A DNA stretch of 64,000 bases. Origin: Lachnospiraceae bacterium (lineage in GTDB: Bacteria > Bacillota > Clostridia > Lachnospirales > Lachnospiraceae). Position numbers and translations under genes: made by a program. The notes beneath the pieces were generated by a model. It saw only the letters and a program-made list of their open reading frames with translations. It was not told the DNA's origin and made no database searches. The stretch spans positions 1 to 64,000 of the forward strand of contig JAIKXM010000022.1 in the NCBI GenBank assembly GCA_024684085.1, in the 5' to 3' direction. How positions within the stretch are numbered: position 1 is the stretch's first letter; the number at the start of each line of letters is the position of its first letter. Shown here in pieces: positions 25,742 to 34,217 of this stretch.

Positions 25742-26155
25742 ATGAAATTGATAAGTATTTTGATTCCAACAATAATATATGTAGTCAGTTCCTGGGTCAT
25801 TTCCCGCGTTGAGAAAAAACACTATAAAACACATCAGGATAAGCAGATAGAAAAGTATTTCTCGTTTTTGAATGAAGAATACGGCCTTGCGGTGACCGGT
25901 TTTCATAATGGAGGATCACTTGCCCATACAAAATGGGAAAATGATAATGTTATTATATTGGTAAGTTTTGAATATCTGGACAAACCACCGTTGACCATCA
26001 ATGTCGCGGATAAGAAAGAAATAAAGACAAACCCCAGCTATAAAAGATATGCAGATGAGTCATGGTATGCATCCGGTAAGAGCGAAGATAATTACAGACT
26101 CGCATCAGAATGGCTTAAAAAGGCAATTGACGAAAAAATCATACAATTAGAATAA
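25742..26155 (+). CDS. Small membrane-anchored hypothetical protein
   Basis: A protein of 137 residues: one N-terminal transmembrane helix (LISILIPTIIYVVSSWVI), a basic stretch, then a soluble alpha/beta domain (YGLAVTGFHNGGSLAHTKW and WYASGKSEDNYRLASEWL). AGAAGGA lies close to ATG 25742. I do not recognise the family. It sits between two copies of a duplicated segment, so it may be an inserted cassette. Confidence 0.55.
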   Translation: MKLISILIPTIIYVVSSWVISRVEKKHYKTHQDKQIEKYFSFLNEEYGLAVTGFHNGGSLAHTKWENDNVIILVSFEYLDKPPLTINVADKKEIKTNPSYKRYADESWYASGKSEDNYRLASEWLKKAIDEKIIQLE

Positions 26156-26177
26156 ATAATCCGTGAAACATGCCTGA

Positions 26178-26250
26178 ATGGGGTTCATTTTTTCACGGAA
26201 CACGCCGAAATATAGAGTGAGCACATTGTGTGTTTGCTCTATATTTGTTT
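26178..26250. repeat. Right copy of the duplicated hairpin segment
   Basis: GGGGTTCATTTTTT followed by AAATATAGAG...CTCTATATTT, able to fold as a hairpin with inner CACA/TGTG. It matches 25519-25575 and is followed directly by the dispersed repeat copy 2. Confidence 0.65.
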
Positions 26251-26391
26251 AGACAACGAGCCAAGTATGCAACATAGTGCTTGCACGGAATGTTGCATAT
26301 TTGGCGACTGTAGGACACCGAAAAGCGAATGCTTTGAGGTGGACAACAGCGTTGTCATCGAGTAGAGGGGTAAGTCACCCTACTCGATTGT
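26251..26391. repeat. Dispersed structured repeat, copy 2
   Basis: Nearly identical to 23088-23224 in the same orientation, including the GCCAAGTATGCAACAT hairpin and an imperfect version of the ATCGAGTAG...CTACTCGAT hairpin. Together with copy 1 it brackets the accessory patch 23.3-26.2 kb. It occupies most of the gap before the gene at 26429. Confidence 0.8.
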
Positions 26392-26428
26392 TAAAGGGGA
26401 AGGAGCAGGCATATTAAGAGGGAAAAAA

Positions 26429-29400
26429 ATGAAAATTGCATCTGAGAATCAAACAAATCACGCAATCAGGGAATACGCCAATATAATGGAGAACGTTCTG
26501 ATGACTTCCATACCTGTGAGGTCAACAGACGATGATCCTATGCCTGCCTACAGACTCGGAAGCAGAATAATTGATAATGCCGCTTATTCCGATCACGGTA
26601 AGGCAAATGAAGATGTGAAGGATCAGTTATTCGATATGGATACTCAGGCTAAGAAGAATATGATGATAGTCATGTCTAATACCATGTCTATGGAAGATTA
26701 TCAGGGAGCTCTGGAAGAGGGCTTTGATCTTGCCGATATCGATCAGGAACAGGCTGTTACCATTATCGATCATATTAAGACTGTTATGGCAGAATCCGGC
26801 AGGGTAGTTGCCGGATATAATGATGATATAAGTGCCGAGAAACTGGAAGCCATAACGGGAAGTGTAGTCAGATCCAATGATCTTAGGTCAAGACTGGAAG
26901 AAGCCGATCTTCCGGTCAGTAATGAGATACCCAAGAAGATCAATGAAGCAAGGGAGTTGCTTAAGGACGTTGACAGTCTGTCGGAAGCAAGCATCAAATA
27001 TCTGGTGGATAACGATCTGCCGGTGACTATCGGCAATGTATATATGGCTAAGTACAGTGGAGCCGGAGATCCCAACAGACAGGCGAAGGGCTACTTCAGT
27101 GAAGACTTCGGCGGATACATGTCCAAGAAGGCTGACCGTATAGTATGGACGGAGATCGAACCACAGATCGAGGCTAGTGTGGAGCAGATGAGTCTGGGGG
27201 ATATATCCCATGATGAGGCCATGGATAATGCAAAATGGCTTCTCGAGAAGGGATTGCCTGTAACAGAGAGCAGGATCATCGCTCTGAGCACGATCAATAA
27301 TCTTAAGTTACCCATAGATGATGAGAGAATAAGAGATATATGCATACGCGCCATAGGTGAAGGCAAGCAGGTGAGTGACGCCAACCTTGCCGACAATTAC
27401 TCCACGCCCTACGTAAGGGCCAAGGAGTTCATGGCCAATGTCGAAGAGATAGAAGATAAGGATCTTGAGCTATGTCTTGAAGAAGATAAGAAGCTGAACA
27501 TCAGGAATCTTAAGCTCATTCACGACGAGAGAGTTGAGAAGGAGCAGAAGGAGGCTCAGGAGAGAGCAGCTTTAGAGGCTAAAAAGGCCGAAGAAGACAA
27601 GTCTAACAGATATATATACAGCCGTCCCGGAAGTGATTTCTACAATCTGGTCATGAACGGTGCGGAACCCGAGCCGGAAGTTACGGAAGAGAGTATTGAG
27701 CTGATACATGCGAGACGCAATCTTGAGGAGATAAGACTTAAGATGACCCTTGAGGTTAACATACGTCTTATCAGACAGGGTAAGCAGATCGATACCGTAC
27801 CGATCTCCGAGCTTGTAGATATATATGAAGAACGGGAAAAAAGACTGCGAGATGTTTTTCTTGGCAAGCTTGCAACGGAAGAAGAAGCAGAGACCAAATC
27901 AAACCTCTTCATGAGAACCGCCCGCATACTTAAGGAAATTCCTTCAATGCCGGTATCAGTACTCGGCCGACTTGAGATGTCCGATAAGCCTTACGGACTT
28001 ATGGATATCCATACCGGAGGCGCGGGATTAAAAGCAGAATATGAGCAGGCCGGAAGTGCATATGAGAGCATTATGACCTCGCCCAGGAAGGATCTCGGCG
28101 ACAGTATCAATAAGGCTTTCAGAAATATCGATGAGATACTTAAGGATATAGGCTTTGAGAACAGTCCGGAGAATAACAGAGCAGTCAGAATACTCGGTTA
28201 TAACGGAATGGCCGTCACCAAAGAGGCCGTTGTTAAGATAAAAGCAGCCGACCGTAAGGTTACGGAAGCCATTAAGGCTCTCACCCCCTCGCGAACCATC
28301 GATCTGATAAGAAAGGGTATCGACCCTCTTGATGCGGATATAGACGAACTGACCGAAGCGATCAAGGAAATTGAATCTGATCCCGTCAAAGATGCCGAGA
28401 AGTATTCAAGATTCTTATATAAGCTTGAGCAGAGCGGTAATATCACTGAAAAAGAGAAGGAATCTTACATTGGTATCTACAGGATGCTCAATACCCTTGA
28501 GAAGAATGATCATGCCGCAGTAGGTGCGCTTCTTGACAGCGGAGCTAAGATAACCTTCGGTAATCTGGTCAAAGCTGTACGCTCGGCGCGCAAGGATATC
28601 GATGTCAAAGTTGATGATTCCTTCGGTTTCCTCCAGGGCATAGTCCGCGAGGGCAAGTCCATAACGGAGCAGATCGAGAGCGCGATCGCCGAGAAGATAG
28701 GCAAGGAGAGATACCAGCGCTTTGACGAGAGGTATACTTCCAATATGCTCGAGGAATACAGGCATGTCTGCCAGAATGTCTCTGAGGAAACGATCGCCCA
28801 GCTCGATGACAATATGCTGAAGGTATCGATCAATAATATAGAAGCCTTTGAGGGTTTTACTTTTAGTCAGAATAGTTTTTACAATAACATCAATAAATAC
28901 GCCCGCAAGATAGATAATATGCGAAAAAATGGGTACTCTGCGTCTGCGGAAGCCGATCTTATCGACAAGATCGAGCGATTCGGTAACAGCTTTGATACTA
29001 AGGAGACGACAGAGACGGCCTTCGACGATCTTGCAGGTTCCATTGAGAAGATCCTGGCCAATATGTCCAATGACGCTGCCGAATCCGTACTTGATTACAA
29101 GAACATCTCGCTTATGTTCAAACAGCTGTCGATGGTGAGGAACCTTGCCAATGAAGAGAATTATCATGTTCCGCTGATCATCAGGGGCAAGATAACAGAC
29201 GTCAATGTGCGTCTTGTCCATGGCAATGAGCAGGGCGTTGTGGCAGTCTCAGTCCGGAGCGAGAGATACGGTCAGATAAGAGGCGAATGCCGCATGATAG
29301 GAGATGAGTTACGAATCAATTTTACGATAATAGAGAAGGATTGGCCGGAGCATTTCTCGTACATTGAGACCAACTTCCGCGAGGAACTGGGGAAACTGGG

Positions 29401-29557
29401 TTACGATCAGGCCAAGATTCACTATATTGTAGGAAATCCGAAGTATAAAGGTAAATTTGCCGAGGAAAAAGCCGATAATAATAATGAAGGTGTTGCAACA
29501 GAGAAGTTGTACCATATAGCCAAAGCCTTTATAGCGGCTGTTTCAAATAGAAAATAA
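26429..29557 (+). CDS. Large flagellum-linked protein (DUF6240-like)
   Basis: A protein of 1042 residues, almost entirely helical and charged, without signal peptide or transmembrane segment. Several internal units share a pattern like LPVTIGNVYMAK, LPVTESRIIAL and AVTKEAVVKIK, which looks like a repeated helical module. The last 120 residues (VPLIIRGKITDVNVRLVHG through IEKDWPEHFSYIE) resemble the FliK-type C-terminal fold in hydrophobic pattern. It lies immediately before flagellin, a position where Lachnospiraceae carry DUF6240 proteins. A role in flagellar assembly or hook-length control is inferred. A sigma-28 promoter for flagellin lies within its last 110 bases. The first 55 bases are duplicated at 25626. 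Confidence 0.65.
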   Translation: MKIASENQTNHAIREYANIMENVLMTSIPVRSTDDDPMPAYRLGSRIIDNAAYSDHGKANEDVKDQLFDMDTQAKKNMMIVMSNTMSMEDYQGALEEGFDLADIDQEQAVTIIDHIKTVMAESGRVVAGYNDDISAEKLEAITGSVVRSNDLRSRLEEADLPVSNEIPKKINEARELLKDVDSLSEASIKYLVDNDLPVTIGNVYMAKYSGAGDPNRQAKGYFSEDFGGYMSKKADRIVWTEIEPQIEASVEQMSLGDISHDEAMDNAKWLLEKGLPVTESRIIALSTINNLKLPIDDERIRDICIRAIGEGKQVSDANLADNYSTPYVRAKEFMANVEEIEDKDLELCLEEDKKLNIRNLKLIHDERVEKEQKEAQERAALEAKKAEEDKSNRYIYSRPGSDFYNLVMNGAEPEPEVTEESIELIHARRNLEEIRLKMTLEVNIRLIRQGKQIDTVPISELVDIYEEREKRLRDVFLGKLATEEEAETKSNLFMRTARILKEIPSMPVSVLGRLEMSDKPYGLMDIHTGGAGLKAEYEQAGSAYESIMTSPRKDLGDSINKAFRNIDEILKDIGFENSPENNRAVRILGYNGMAVTKEAVVKIKAADRKVTEAIKALTPSRTIDLIRKGIDPLDADIDELTEAIKEIESDPVKDAEKYSRFLYKLEQSGNITEKEKESYIGIYRMLNTLEKNDHAAVGALLDSGAKITFGNLVKAVRSARKDIDVKVDDSFGFLQGIVREGKSITEQIESAIAEKIGKERYQRFDERYTSNMLEEYRHVCQNVSEETIAQLDDNMLKVSINNIEAFEGFTFSQNSFYNNINKYARKIDNMRKNGYSASAEADLIDKIERFGNSFDTKETTETAFDDLAGSIEKILANMSNDAAESVLDYKNISLMFKQLSMVRNLANEENYHVPLIIRGKITDVNVRLVHGNEQGVVAVSVRSERYGQIRGECRMIGDELRINFTIIEKDWPEHFSYIETNFREELGKLGYDQAKIHYIVGNPKYKGKFAEEKADNNNEGVATEKLYHIAKAFIAAVSNRK
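29452..29478 (+). promoter_or_regulatory. Sigma-28 (SigD/FliA) promoter of flagellin
   Basis: TAAA (29452-29455), exactly 15 bases, GCCGATAA (29471-29478). This equals the full flagellar sigma-factor consensus. It lies inside the 3' end of the preceding gene; transcription would begin near 29485, some 85 bases before the flagellin ATG. Confidence 0.85.
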
Positions 29558-29571
29558 TCGGAGGATCGCCT

Positions 29572-30792
29572 ATGAGCATGAAGATCAATTACAATGTGTC
29601 AGCCATGATAGCTAACAATTCGCTGAAACTTAACGATAACAGGCTGACCAAATCTCTTGAGAGACTTTCGTCAGGTTACAAGATCAACAGCGCCAAGGAT
29701 AATGCAGCAGGTCTTGCCATCTCAAGAAGAATGAATGCTCAGCTTAAGGGATTGAAGGCAGCGTCACAGGATGCCAAGGATGGCGTTTCGGTCGTTGAGA
29801 TCGCAGACGGAGCCTTGGCTGAAATACATGATATTCTCCAGCGTATGAATGAGCTGGCTGTTAAGAGTTCCAACGGAACGCTTGCGGAAGAAGACAGAGC
29901 GTTCATCGAAGAAGAGATTCAGGCGCTTGCAGAAGAGATCGACAGGATCGGTGAGACAACAGAGTATAACGGACAGAAGCTCTTCACGGGCGAGTTCGAT
30001 CTCAAGGGCTACACCAACAACATAGACATCAAGGTGGACAGTTATTCCGATTCCATTCAGGCAGGTGAATATGACCTGCAGCTGAGTGCCCTTACTTTTG
30101 ACAAGGACGGTAACCTTGCATCAGTTAACGGAATGGCGGACAAGTCCATCGCAGTTACCAGATATGACGGAATATCGACCAATTATCAGGTAAAAGGCGA
30201 TACTTATCACCTCACTTTCTCAGGTCCCGACGGTGATGAGTTCAAGCTCGATACCTATGGACTTATGAAGAATAAGATGACATCCATGACCGATGCCGAC
30301 GGCAATGTGCTGTACAACTATGCGGCAGCAGGTGCGGATGCAGCGGTTAGGCTTAATCTTACAGGCTACGGCCCGATGACTTTCCAGATCGGTGCCAATG
30401 AGAATCAGACTATAGATATCAGGATCAGCAAGGTCTCTTTGGAGTCACTTGGATTCAAGAATCAGGATACGGACGAGATCAAGGATATGAAGCTGACGCT
30501 TGCTACAGCGGATGATGCCAACAATGCCATCAGCCTTATCAGCAGTGCGATCACTCAGATTTCGGCACTCCGAAGCAGAATGGGTGCTTACGAGAACAGA
30601 CTTGAGCACACCCAGACCAATCTTGATACAAGCGACGAGAACATGACCTCGGCTTATTCAAGAATAATGGATACGGATATGGCGGATGAGATGACTCAGT
30701 ACTCTAACCTGCAGGTCATCTCGCAGGCAGCCACGAGCATCCTTGCGCAGGCCAATCAGAGACCTTCTCAGATGCTGCAGCTGCTTCAGTAG
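29572..30792 (+). CDS. fliC: Flagellin
   Basis: The filament subunit, 406 residues. The conserved N-terminal D0/D1 helices (MKINYNVSAMIANNSLKLND, LSSGYKINSAKDNAAGLAIS) and C-terminal D1/D0 (LEHTQTNLDTSDENMTSAYS, ILAQANQRPSQMLQLLQ) are both present, with a variable D2-like domain between about 150 and 310. GGAGG precedes ATG 29572; a second ATG at 29578 is also possible. Expression is expected from the sigma-28 promoter within the upstream gene. The chaperone gene fliS follows. Confidence 0.96.
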   Translation: MSMKINYNVSAMIANNSLKLNDNRLTKSLERLSSGYKINSAKDNAAGLAISRRMNAQLKGLKAASQDAKDGVSVVEIADGALAEIHDILQRMNELAVKSSNGTLAEEDRAFIEEEIQALAEEIDRIGETTEYNGQKLFTGEFDLKGYTNNIDIKVDSYSDSIQAGEYDLQLSALTFDKDGNLASVNGMADKSIAVTRYDGISTNYQVKGDTYHLTFSGPDGDEFKLDTYGLMKNKMTSMTDADGNVLYNYAAAGADAAVRLNLTGYGPMTFQIGANENQTIDIRISKVSLESLGFKNQDTDEIKDMKLTLATADDANNAISLISSAITQISALRSRMGAYENRLEHTQTNLDTSDENMTSAYSRIMDTDMADEMTQYSNLQVISQAATSILAQANQRPSQMLQLLQ

Positions 30793-30823
30793 CTGAAGTT
30801 TACATTGATCTTGAGGGTTCTGT

Positions 30824-31300
30824 ATGGATAATGAAAAAAAGCGAGACTTTCAGTTAAGAATAACCAATGCCAATAACGTCGAGCTCATAATAATCTTATA
30901 TGAGATCGCGGTGGAATATCTTGAATGTGCCAGGGCTTCATATGAGGCAGGAGACAGATCGGAGTTCAAGCGCAATACGGAGAGTGCGCGTAATTGCATC
31001 GAAGAGATGGTTAACAGTCTGGACTTCGGATACGAGATCACGCCTGCTCTTCATAAACTGTATCTCTTTATGAAGAAGGAGATCAGGGATGCAGTCTGTG
31101 ATAATGATATTGCGCCGATCGATGATGTTATCGGAAGGCTTAAGACGCTCAAGAGTGCCTATGAGCAGATAAAAGACGAAGATACGAGTGATCCCGTGAT
31201 GAAGCATATTCAGACTATCATAACGGGTATGACCTATGGCAAAAATAAAATATTAAATGATATAACTCAGGATTGCAGTAATCGGGGTTTTAGGGTATAA
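30824..31300 (+). CDS. fliS: Flagellar export chaperone FliS-like protein
   Basis: A protein of 158 residues, all helical, with FliS features: a conserved helix ELIIILYEIAVEYLECARAS (substrate-clamp region) and a repeat of amphipathic helices ending in a C-terminal export helix. It lies directly downstream of its expected client, flagellin. GAGGG lies before ATG 30824. Its last codons contain the promoter of tRNA-Pro. Family assignment rests on helix pattern, length and position. Confidence 0.75.
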   Translation: MDNEKKRDFQLRITNANNVELIIILYEIAVEYLECARASYEAGDRSEFKRNTESARNCIEEMVNSLDFGYEITPALHKLYLFMKKEIRDAVCDNDIAPIDDVIGRLKTLKSAYEQIKDEDTSDPVMKHIQTIITGMTYGKNKILNDITQDCSNRGFRV

Positions 31301-31301
31301 T
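31273..31301 (+). promoter_or_regulatory. Promoter of tRNA-Pro
   Basis: TTGCAG (31273-31278), 17-base spacer, TATAAT (31296-31301), overlapping the fliS stop. A small hairpin GACAACAG/CTGTTGTC (31330-31350) stands between it and the tRNA. Confidence 0.7.
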
Positions 31302-31353
31302 ACCTTAGGAGTTCGGAAAGGTAATTATCGACAACAGTTATTCTGTTGTCAGG

Positions 31354-31427
31354 CGGGGCGTGGCTCAGCTTGGTAGAGCGCCACGTTCGGGACGTGGAGG
31401 TCGCGTGTTCGAATCACGTCGCCCCGA
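31354..31427 (+). tRNA. tRNA-Pro (anticodon CGG)
   Basis: A complete cloverleaf: acceptor CGGGGCG/CGCCCCG, D stem GCTC/GAGC, anticodon stem CCACG/CGTGG with loop TTCGGGA (CGG at 31388-31390), T loop TTCGAAT. CCA is not encoded. Confidence 0.95.
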
Positions 31428-31505
31428 TTTTTAGCTGATCGAATGTAACGGTGTCGATGACACTGATAAGGGGAAGAGACCATGAGGTTGAGTTCCTCTA
31501 CGTTG

Positions 31506-31531
31506 AGGCAGGTGGAACCACCTGCCTTTAC
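31506..31531 (+). terminator. Terminator after tRNA-Pro
   Basis: AGGCAGGTGG and CCACCTGCCT form a perfect 10-base stem with a two-base spacer, followed by TTTACTT. It argues that the downstream gene starts after it. Confidence 0.75.
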
Positions 31532-31586
31532 TTATGTAATAGGAGATTTCATGGGTATCGAAGGGGTTATTGTAAGAGGAGAAGGT

Positions 31587-32915
31587 ATGGATCTTACCGG
31601 TATAGTAAGTCTTCAAAAGGACTATTTCTCTGAGCGGGAGATGGTCAGTATAGGTTTTCGTAAGAACAGTCTGGAGAAACTGCTTGAGGCTCTGGATGAT
31701 TTTGAGAGTGCGATCTTCGAAGTGGAGAAAGCGGATCTTAATAAGTCCGAAGCGGAAGTGAGGCTTACCGAGCTTGATCTTATCAGGCAGTCGATACATT
31801 ATGCCCTTAAGCATATCGACGGATGGGCAAGAATGAAGAGAGTTCCTTCTTCGTGGAAGATTATGCCGGCAAGGAGCTACATTATCAAAGAAGGTTACGG
31901 CTCGGTTCTTATCATGGCTTCGTGGAACTGCCCCCTGTATCTGTCGCTCATTCCCCTGATCGGAGCGATCGCGGCCGGAAACTGTGCTGTCATAAGGACT
32001 TCGGGACGCGCTCCCGCAACGGGACGTGTGCTTAAGGATATGATTAACGGTATCTTTGACAAAAAATACGTCTATGTGATCGAAGAGAACCTTCCGTATT
32101 CTGAGGTGCTCGAGCAGGACTATGACTTCATATTTTTCTCGGGAGGAGAGAGAGTCGGCAAGTCGGTCATGAAGACCGCGGCCGAGAGGCTTATACCAGT
32201 GAGTCTCCAGCTGGGTGGCAAGAATCCCTGCATCATAGACAGTCATGTTGATATAGAAATGGCGGCACGCAAGATCGCGTGGGGCAAGATATTAAATGCG
32301 GGACAGACTGCACTGGCTCCCGATTACATACTGATACCGCCTGAGATCAAGAAGGAGTTCATCGATGCACTTGTGGCTTCTTTCCGGAAGCTGCTGGGTG
32401 ATTCGTACGGTAATAATAATTATTCGAAGATAATCAATCTTCATCATTATATGCAGCTAAGGACATTGATAGAAAAATGCGATGACTGCATTGGTGGCAT
32501 ATATAATGACAGTATATTAAGGATTGAGCCGGCTATCTTCCCGAATTGTACATGGAACGACAGCATAATGCGTGAGGAGATCTACGGTCCCATCCTTCCG
32601 GTCATCGAATATACGGATGCGGCAGAGATGCTTAGGGAGCTTAAGCGCAGGCCGAAGCCCGTGGCGTGTTATATTTTTTCGGAAGAAGAAGATTTTGTAC
32701 GGACGATGCTTAGAGAGGTAAGCTTCGGAAGCGGGTGCATCAATGATGTGATCATACAGAAGGCGGCGGTCAACCTTCCGCTCGGAGGAGTCGGACGAAG
32801 CGGAATGGGCAATTATAACGGCAAGGCCGGTTTTGACCTGTTCACGCATGAGAAGTCTGTTGTGGGCAGACGAAACAGCTTCGATCACAGATCAAGATAT
32901 AAGCCGTTTATGTAA
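31587..32915 (+). CDS. Class 3-type aldehyde dehydrogenase homologue lacking both catalytic residues
   Basis: A protein of 442 residues that aligns along its length with class 3 NAD(P)-dependent aldehyde dehydrogenases: LQKDYFSER at the start, SWNCPLYLSLIPLIGAIAAGN cofactor region, GSG-like FFSGGERVGK, and the C-terminal LPLGGVGRSGMGNYNGKAGFD. The general-base Glu of LELGGK is Gln208 (LQLGGKNP). The nucleophilic Cys of AGQTC is Ala242 (NAGQTALAP). Their spacing of 34 residues is that of ALDH3 enzymes. The protein is probably a non-catalytic binding or regulatory version. ATG 31587 has AGGAGAAGG upstream; the earlier ATG 31482 would lie before the tRNA terminator. Physiological role unknown. 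Confidence 0.85.
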   Translation: MDLTGIVSLQKDYFSEREMVSIGFRKNSLEKLLEALDDFESAIFEVEKADLNKSEAEVRLTELDLIRQSIHYALKHIDGWARMKRVPSSWKIMPARSYIIKEGYGSVLIMASWNCPLYLSLIPLIGAIAAGNCAVIRTSGRAPATGRVLKDMINGIFDKKYVYVIEENLPYSEVLEQDYDFIFFSGGERVGKSVMKTAAERLIPVSLQLGGKNPCIIDSHVDIEMAARKIAWGKILNAGQTALAPDYILIPPEIKKEFIDALVASFRKLLGDSYGNNNYSKIINLHHYMQLRTLIEKCDDCIGGIYNDSILRIEPAIFPNCTWNDSIMREEIYGPILPVIEYTDAAEMLRELKRRPKPVACYIFSEEEDFVRTMLREVSFGSGCINDVIIQKAAVNLPLGGVGRSGMGNYNGKAGFDLFTHEKSVVGRRNSFDHRSRYKPFM

Positions 32916-32960
32916 TAAGCAAGGCAAAAAGATCCTAATTATCTGAAAAGAGAGAATACT

Positions 32961-33569
32961 ATGAATATTTATCTTGTTAGACATGGTGAGACCGATTGGA
33001 ACAAAGAGCATAAGCTTCAGGGGCAGGCTGATATCCCTCTTAATGACAGGGGGCGCGAGATGGCAGAGAAGACAGCCGAGGGTCTTAAGGGAATAGATTT
33101 TGATTATGCTTTTTCGTCACCTCTTGAAAGGGCGGTTGAGACAGCGCGCATCATCATCGGCGACAGGGATGTTGAGATCAAGACAGATCCAAGAATGAAG
33201 GAGATCAATTTCGGAGCTTCCGAGGGCTGTGGTCTGGACGATGTTAAGGATCATCCCGAGAATCCGATATATCAGTTTGAGTTCGATACGGAGCATTATG
33301 TTCCGTCTGAGGGTGGCGAGACCTTCGATGAAGTATACCAGCGTTCCAATGAGTTTTTCATGGAGGAAGTGCTTTCGCTTGAAGGTAAGTATGCCAACGT
33401 GCTCATCTTAGGGCATGGTTGTACCAATAGAACCATCCTTAATTCGATAATGGAAGTGCCGCTCCGCGATTTCTGGCATGCCAAGATGCATAATTGCAAT
33501 GTAAGTATAATAAATGTAAGCGGCGGAGTTGCTACAGTAACGGCGGAGACTCTGTCTTTCTGTAAGTGA
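32961..33569 (+). CDS. Histidine phosphatase (phosphoglycerate mutase-like)
   Basis: A protein of 202 residues of the histidine phosphatase superfamily. The phosphorylated His is in LVRHGETDWN at residues 5-14. The second conserved block SSPLERAVETARII and the late His in LILGHG complete the active-site set. Likely a cofactor-independent phosphatase acting on small phosphate esters; the substrate cannot be read. An AAAGAGAG-type site precedes ATG 32961. It lies 45 bases after the dehydrogenase-like gene and may be co-transcribed. Confidence 0.85.
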   Translation: MNIYLVRHGETDWNKEHKLQGQADIPLNDRGREMAEKTAEGLKGIDFDYAFSSPLERAVETARIIIGDRDVEIKTDPRMKEINFGASEGCGLDDVKDHPENPIYQFEFDTEHYVPSEGGETFDEVYQRSNEFFMEEVLSLEGKYANVLILGHGCTNRTILNSIMEVPLRDFWHAKMHNCNVSIINVSGGVATVTAETLSFCK

Positions 33570-33686
33570 TAATGGGGATCTGTATGTCGGAATCGTTCCT
33601 ATTCTTATTCTGAAGAATGTTAATAGATCGGTATGCGCAGACTGTACAAAGTGAAATTAAAGATATGATATCTATAAATAAAGATA

Positions 33687-33716
33687 AAAAACGATCATCT
33701 CAGGATGATCGTTTTT
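33687..33716. terminator. Strong bidirectional terminator
   Basis: AAAAACGATCATC (33687-33699) and GATGATCGTTTTT (33704-33716) form a perfect 13-base stem with a four-base loop. It serves the phosphatase transcript and, read backwards, the tRNA-Lys transcript. Confidence 0.9.
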
Positions 33717-33776
33717 ATATGTAATAGGAAAGTGCTTCCTATTACATATAAAACGCTCCGCTAAGGATGCGCACTC
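33717..33776. repeat. Terminator-linked repeat, copy A
   Basis: Inverted repeat with arms ending TTCCTATTACA, then CTCCGCTAAGGATGCGCACT and CGCGCGAAA. The same order follows another terminator at 44,203-44,264. Confidence 0.7.
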
Positions 33777-33962
33777 GCGCGAAAAGTAGACGATGCTAAA
33801 GCATCCGCGCTCGGCGCAAGAATGTCGCAAGCGACATTCTATTTTGAAAAAGGTCTTATATATTCATTCCTTTAATGAATAAGGAAACTGAGATCTAAAA
33901 AAACCCCCCAAATGTTAAAAACACCGACCCCATGGCTCAAAGTCCACAAAATCAGTGCTCTA

Positions 33963-34035
33963 TGCGCCTTCAGGGGCTCGAACCCTGGACACCCTGATTA
34001 AGAGTCAGGTGCTCTACCAACTGAGCTAAAGGCGC
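33963..34035 (-). tRNA. tRNA-Lys (anticodon CTT)
   Basis: Read on the minus strand: acceptor GCGCCTT/AAGGCGC, D stem GCTC/GAGC, anticodon stem CCTGA/TCAGG with loop CTCTTAA, T stem CAGGG/CCCTG with loop TTCGAGC. CCA is not encoded. Confidence 0.96.
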
Positions 34036-34071
34036 TTGCTTATCTATCGGCGTTCTCACAACGCAAGATTG

Positions 34072-34100
34072 ATTATATTATATGATCTTTATAAATGCAA
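34072..34100 (-). promoter_or_regulatory. Promoter of tRNA-Lys
   Basis: On the minus strand, TTGCAT (34100-34095), 17-base spacer, TATAAT (34077-34072), about 35 bases before the mature tRNA. Confidence 0.75.
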
Positions 34101-34217
34101 CACTTTTTTTAAAAAAATTAAAATTATTTTTTTAGGCTCGTAAATGATTTATAAATATGGCGATTTAGGGTATATTAAGAATAATGATTCTTGAACTTTC
34201 AAATGGAGGATCTGTAT

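Larger units (their letters stand above)
33570..33962. other. Gene-free stretch with terminator and hairpin repeats
   Basis: After the phosphatase stop nothing codes for protein. The stretch contains a strong terminator (33687-33716), a perfect 14-base inverted repeat ATATGTAATAGGAA/TTCCTATTACATAT (33717-33749), and a segment CTCCGCTAAGGATGCGCACT that recurs near 44,238. Further hairpins are GATGC-TAAA-GCATC and AGAATGTCGC/GCGACATTCT. No promoter or RNA gene was recognised before the minus-strand tRNA. Confidence 0.7.

Noticed and set aside
31482..31586. Earlier start of the aldehyde dehydrogenase-like gene at ATG 31482
   Set aside because: The extension would contain the tRNA-Pro terminator and adds residues not seen in the family; ATG 31587 has AGGAGAAGG and gives the usual class 3 length.
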